Source: Giesbergeria anulus (GTDB lineage: Bacteria; Pseudomonadota; Gammaproteobacteria; Burkholderiales; Burkholderiaceae_C). From it: a stretch of 64,000 bases of DNA. Below are positions 60,616 to 64,000 of the stretch, piece by piece. Where the stretch lies: contig NZ_FOGD01000001.1 of assembly GCF_900111115.1 (NCBI RefSeq), positions 614,910-678,909 of the forward strand, read 5' to 3'. A model generated the notes under the pieces. It saw only the letters and a list, made by a program, of their open reading frames with translations, did no database searches and was not told the DNA's origin. The translations under genes were made by a program, and so were the position numbers. How positions within the stretch are numbered: position 1 is the stretch's first letter; each line of letters opens with the position of its first letter.

Positions 60616-60975
60616 TTATTCAACCGGCTCGCTCAAGCATTGCAAGGGATGGCCTGCCTGATGGGCTGCCTCCATCACCTGATCGACCTTGGTGGCAGCA
60701 ATGTCGCGGGAGTAAACGCCGCACACCCCTTTGCCGTCGAGATGGATTTTGAGCATGATCTGGGTGGCCGCTTCGCGGTCTTTGCCAAAAAATTCTTGCA
60801 ACACCACAATGACAAACTCCATCGGTGTGTAGTCGTCGTTGAGCATGACGACCCGGTACATCTGTGGCGGCTGGGTTTTTTGCGGCAAACGCTCCAGCAC
60901 GACGGCATCGCCGTCATCCGACGCAGGCCGATGCACCGCAGGCGCACGGACAGGGGTGGGGGGTTGTGTTGCCAT
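60616..60975 (-). CDS. clpS: ClpS adaptor protein
   Basis: Adaptor that delivers N-end-rule substrates to ClpA. The ATG at 60975 gives 119 aa; a second ATG at 60984 would add three. After a flexible Pro-rich start, [16 protein letters not shown] holds the substrate-binding pocket residues, followed by the conserved [16 protein letters not shown]. Directly upstream of clpA on the same strand, as usual. Confidence 0.96.
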   Translation of the reverse strand: MATQPPTPVRAPAVHRPASDDGDAVVLERLPQKTQPPQMYRVVMLNDDYTPMEFVIVVLQEFFGKDREAATQIMLKIHLDGKGVCGVYSRDIAATKVDQVMEAAHQAGHPLQCLSEPVE

Positions 60976-61069
60976 AAAAATCATTCTAACGATGCGCGCA
61001 CCTTGGCGCTGAACAAAGGCATTTGTGCCTGTGGGCTGAATTTTTCAAGTACTGTAGCCATAACCATGT

Positions 61070-64000
61070 TTATATTTCGTAAACGATGGTAACGCGCCCT
61101 TGATCGGCCTGTTGCGCCCAAGCGGCCAAGGCTTCATCGCTGGGATAAGTCTGGTAGGCATCGCCCAACTGCACTTGTGCGTTGGTAGCGCCCTCAGGCC
61201 CCGCACAAACGATGGACAAGCGCACCGGCAATCCATACCTCTGCACGTCCCCTTGGGCAGGTTTCTCCTCGCGGCAGGGGTAATCGCGCAGCAAACGGGC
61301 CAAGTCGGGGGTGCCCCCGCCCACTGCCACTTGGAGGTACTTGCCAAAGCGGCTGCGCGCCGTAGCCAAATCATGCACCTGCTGCACGATAAACCGGGCC
61401 TCAAAGCCGTTGCGCCCCGGTTGCAGGCGGCCCGACACAATCACCAGTTCATCGTCTTGCAGCAGCTCGCGGTAGGTGTTGAGCACCGCTTCGCTGGCAG
61501 AGGCTTCCACTTGCGCTGAAGTATCGTCCAGCACCAAGATGCCTTGCTTGCCGCGCATACCGTTGACGACCCGAAAGCCGCCCACAATACCGGCAATGGT
61601 TTGCGTATCGCGGGTGTCGCGCAAATCGGCAATGCGGGTACGCACAAAACGGCGCACCTCGGCAGCCACTTCGTCAAACAAATGGCCCGATAGATAAAAG
61701 CCCAGCGCGGGTTTTTCGTAGGTCAGGCGCTCTTTCACGCCCCAAGGGGCCACATCGACCAGCTGCGGCTCTTGGGTGCTGGAGCCATGGGCATCAGCGT
61801 CCATGTCAAACAGGCCGCCTTGGTTGGCGTTGGCTAGTGTGGTGGTGGCAAAGTCAAATGCCCGGTCAATCGAGGCTGACAACGCGGCGCGATTAGGCTC
61901 AATGGTGTCAAACGCCCCGGCCTTAATCAAGGCATCGACGCTGCGTTTGTTGAGCTTGCTGCGCTCAACGCGCAAACAAAAATCAAACAAACTGCTAAAC
62001 GGGCCGCTGCGGTCGCCTTGCGGGCCTTCCCCCCGGCCTTCGCGGGCGGCAATAATAGCCTCAATGGCGGCCTTGCCGGTGCCTTTGACAGCCCCTAAAC
62101 CGTAGCGGATGGCGGTGTCAGAAATCGGCTCAAAGCGGTAAGCACCCCGGTTCACATCGGGCGGCTCAAAAGAGATGCCAAAGTTCTTTTGCGCATCGTC
62201 GAGCAACACCTTGAGCTTGTCGGTGTCGTCCATTTCGATGGTCATGTTGGCGCAGAAAAACTCCGCCTTGAAATGCACCTTGAGCCAGCCGGTGTGGTAA
62301 GCCAACAAAGAGTAAGCAGCGGCGTGGGACTTGTTAAAGCCGTAACCGGCAAACTTCTCCATCAAGTCAAAAATTTCATCGGCCTTTTCTTCGCTGATGT
62401 CATTTTTGGCCGCCCCGGTGCGGAAGATGGCCCGGTGCTCGGCCATTTCTTCGGCCTTCTTTTTGCCCATCGCCCGGCGCAGCAAGTCGGCACCACCGAG
62501 TGAGTAGCCGCCCAAAATCTGCGCCGTCTGCATCACCTGCTCTTGATAGACCATGATGCCGTAGGTCTCGGACAGCATCTCTGCCACCAGCGGGTGCGGG
62601 TACTCGACCGGCTCTTTGCCATGCTTGCGATTGACAAAGCTCGGGATCAAGTCCATCGGGCCGGGGCGGTACAGCGCATTGAGGGCGATCAAGTCTTCCA
62701 AGCGTGTGGGCCGCGCTTCCTTGAGCATCCCCTGCATGCCCCGGCTTTCAAACTGGAACACCGCTTCAGTCAACCCATCAGAGAACAGCTCGTAGGTGGC
62801 TTTGTCGTTAAGCGCAATATCTTCAAAGGCAAAACCGGCTTGGTCGGGGTGGCGCTGCACAATAAACTCGCGCGCCAACTCCAAGATGGTCAACGTAGCC
62901 AGCCCCAAAAAGTCAAACTTCACCAGCCCAATGGCCTCGACATCGTCTTTGTCGTACTGGCTCACCGCCGATTCACTGCCCGGCTGCTGGTAGAGCGGGC
63001 AAAAATCGGTGAGTTTGCCCGGTGCAATCAGCACGCCCCCGGCGTGCATCCCGATGTTGCGCGTCAGGCCCTCTAGCTTTTGGGCCAGCGCCAGCAGGGT
63101 TTTAACCTCATCTTCTTTGGCTAACCGCTCGGCCAGCACGGGTTCGGCCTCAATGGCCCCGGCAATGGTGATGTGCTGGCCCGGCTTGTTCGGAATGAGC
63201 TTGCTGATGCCATCGCAGAAGGTGTAGCTCATGTCCAACACCCGACCCACATCGCGGATGGCGGCGCGGGCGGCCATGGTGCCAAAGGTGGCAATCTGGC
63301 TCACGGCATCCTTGCCGTATTTTTCTTTGACGTAGTCGATCACCCGGTCGCGGTTGGACTGGCAAAAGTCAATATCAAAGTCGGGCATGGATACCCGGTC
63401 GGGGTTCAAGAAACGCTCGAACAGCAGCTTGTATTCCAGCGGATCAAGGTCGGTGATTTTGAGAACATAGGCCACCAAAGAACCGGCCCCTGACCCCCGG
63501 CCCGGCCCCACCGGGCAGCCGTGGGTTTTGGCCCACTGGATAAAGTCGCCCACAATCAGAAAGTAGCCCGGAAACCCCATCTTCAGGATGGTGTTGAGTT
63601 CAAACTCCAAGCGCTCCAAATAGCGTGGGCGTTGTGCCTCACGCAATGTCGGGTTAGGGTAGAGATGTTGCAGGCGCTGCTCCAACCCCTCGTGCGAAAC
63701 GTAGCGGAAATAGTCATCCACCGACAGCACCTTGCCATCGACCGGCGGAATCGGAAAATTAGGCAATTGCGGCTTGCCCAGCACCAGCGTCAGGTTGCAG
63801 CGCTGGGCAATTTGCACCGTATTGGCCAGCGCCGATGGCACATCGGCAAACAGCGCCTGCATTTGCGCTGACGATTTGAAATACTGCTCGCGCGTAAAGC
63901 GGCGCACGCGGCGCTGGTTGCCCAAAATCTCGCCTTCGGCAATACAAACGCGGGCCTCATGGGCATCGTAATCATCTTCGGTAGCAAACTGCACCGGATG
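61070..64000 (-). CDS. dnaE: DNA polymerase III alpha subunit (N-terminus outside window)
   Basis: Replicative polymerase, C-terminal ~976 residues present. The frame is open to the right edge and reads HPVQF before the first in-frame GTG at 63994, so that GTG is not the start; about 200 N-terminal residues (PHP domain) are missing from the window. SMPDFDIDFCQSNRDRV carries the catalytic aspartates, PGRGSGAGSLVAYVL precedes it, and the OB-fold and C-terminal domain end at QGRVTIVYEI. The stop is about 95 bases from clpS. Confidence 0.97.
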   Translation of the reverse strand, partial: HPVQFATEDDYDAHEARVCIAEGEILGNQRRVRRFTREQYFKSSAQMQALFADVPSALANTVQIAQRCNLTLVLGKPQLPNFPIPPVDGKVLSVDDYFRYVSHEGLEQRLQHLYPNPTLREAQRPRYLERLEFELNTILKMGFPGYFLIVGDFIQWAKTHGCPVGPGRGSGAGSLVAYVLKITDLDPLEYKLLFERFLNPDRVSMPDFDIDFCQSNRDRVIDYVKEKYGKDAVSQIATFGTMAARAAIRDVGRVLDMSYTFCDGISKLIPNKPGQHITIAGAIEAEPVLAERLAKEDEVKTLLALAQKLEGLTRNIGMHAGGVLIAPGKLTDFCPLYQQPGSESAVSQYDKDDVEAIGLVKFDFLGLATLTILELAREFIVQRHPDQAGFAFEDIALNDKATYELFSDGLTEAVFQFESRGMQGMLKEARPTRLEDLIALNALYRPGPMDLIPSFVNRKHGKEPVEYPHPLVAEMLSETYGIMVYQEQVMQTAQILGGYSLGGADLLRRAMGKKKAEEMAEHRAIFRTGAAKNDISEEKADEIFDLMEKFAGYGFNKSHAAAYSLLAYHTGWLKVHFKAEFFCANMTIEMDDTDKLKVLLDDAQKNFGISFEPPDVNRGAYRFEPISDTAIRYGLGAVKGTGKAAIEAIIAAREGRGEGPQGDRSGPFSSLFDFCLRVERSKLNKRSVDALIKAGAFDTIEPNRAALSASIDRAFDFATTTLANANQGGLFDMDADAHGSSTQEPQLVDVAPWGVKERLTYEKPALGFYLSGHLFDEVAAEVRRFVRTRIADLRDTRDTQTIAGIVGGFRVVNGMRGKQGILVLDDTSAQVEASASEAVLNTYRELLQDDELVIVSGRLQPGRNGFEARFIVQQVHDLATARSRFGKYLQVAVGGGTPDLARLLRDYPCREEKPAQGDVQRYGLPVRLSIVCAGPEGATNAQVQLGDAYQTYPSDEALAAWAQQADQGRVTIVYEI

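Noticed and set aside
61000-61069. Possible terminator between dnaE and clpS (AGGCA/TGCCT)
   Set aside because: The stem is only five bases and no T run follows, so it is too weak to call.
59674-61092. 472-residue frame antisense to clpA and clpS
   Set aside because: Both genes are conserved on the minus strand.
1-64000. Search by eye for tRNA, rRNA, CRISPR, insertion sequences, attachment sites and origins
   Set aside because: None found; gaps are short and no terminal repeats, transposase or regular spacer arrays are seen.

Overview
The window looks like chromosomal DNA of a betaproteobacterium, most likely order Burkholderiales and near Comamonadaceae. This is inferred from the order rpsB-tsf-pyrH-frr-uppS-cdsA-dxr-rseP-bamA-skp-lpxD-fabZ-lpxA-lpxB-rnhB, the 2-oxoglutarate dehydrogenase cluster followed by zapE, the divergent ppc / hemC-hemD-hemX-hemY pair, and protein sequences that read like that family. 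Almost all of it is core genome. I see no insertion sequence, integrase, prophage, CRISPR array, tRNA or rRNA, and no gene-free stretch longer than about 300 bases. Both edges cut genes: a GGDEF-EAL gene on the left and dnaE on the right.

Layout. 1-1349: end of a c-di-GMP GGDEF-EAL gene, meeting carB at two interleaved terminators. 1423-21127 (all minus strand): carA-carB, then the long envelope/translation cluster running from rpsB down to a SpoU-type RNA methyltransferase. 21395-27303: mixed accessory genes, namely a secreted ankyrin protein, an ImmA/IrrE-like protein whose zinc motif lacks its glutamate, a TerB-like protein, a periplasmic histidine phosphatase overlapping a membrane GGDEF-EAL protein, and an AI-2E family permease. 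27505-34998: sucA-odhB-lpdA, zapE and a small coiled-coil exported protein. 35068-42199: ppc diverging from hemC-hemD-hemX-hemY. 42318-47275: a sugar-binding-type lipoprotein, a dCache histidine kinase and a REC-PAS-GGDEF regulator. 47383-49219: cytochrome b561 and two YceI proteins. 49302-58134: an SDR, a VOC protein, valS, galU, a YegD-like Hsp70, an esterase and a thioesterase-GNAT fusion. 58207-64000 (minus): clpS-clpA and dnaE.

How the genes work together. The minus-strand cluster joins translation (S2, EF-Ts, ribosome recycling), UMP kinase, isoprenoid/undecaprenyl and phospholipid precursors, outer-membrane protein assembly (BamA, Skp, RseP) and lipid A synthesis. sucA-odhB-lpdA encodes the TCA-cycle 2-oxoglutarate dehydrogenase complex and ppc refills the cycle. 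The hem genes make tetrapyrrole. Three c-di-GMP proteins lie in the window. The most system-like novelty is the 42318-47275 operon, where a ribose-type binding lipoprotein is next to no ABC transporter but is tightly coupled to a periplasmic-sensing kinase and a receiver-diguanylate cyclase. It may be a periplasmic-ligand to c-di-GMP signalling route.
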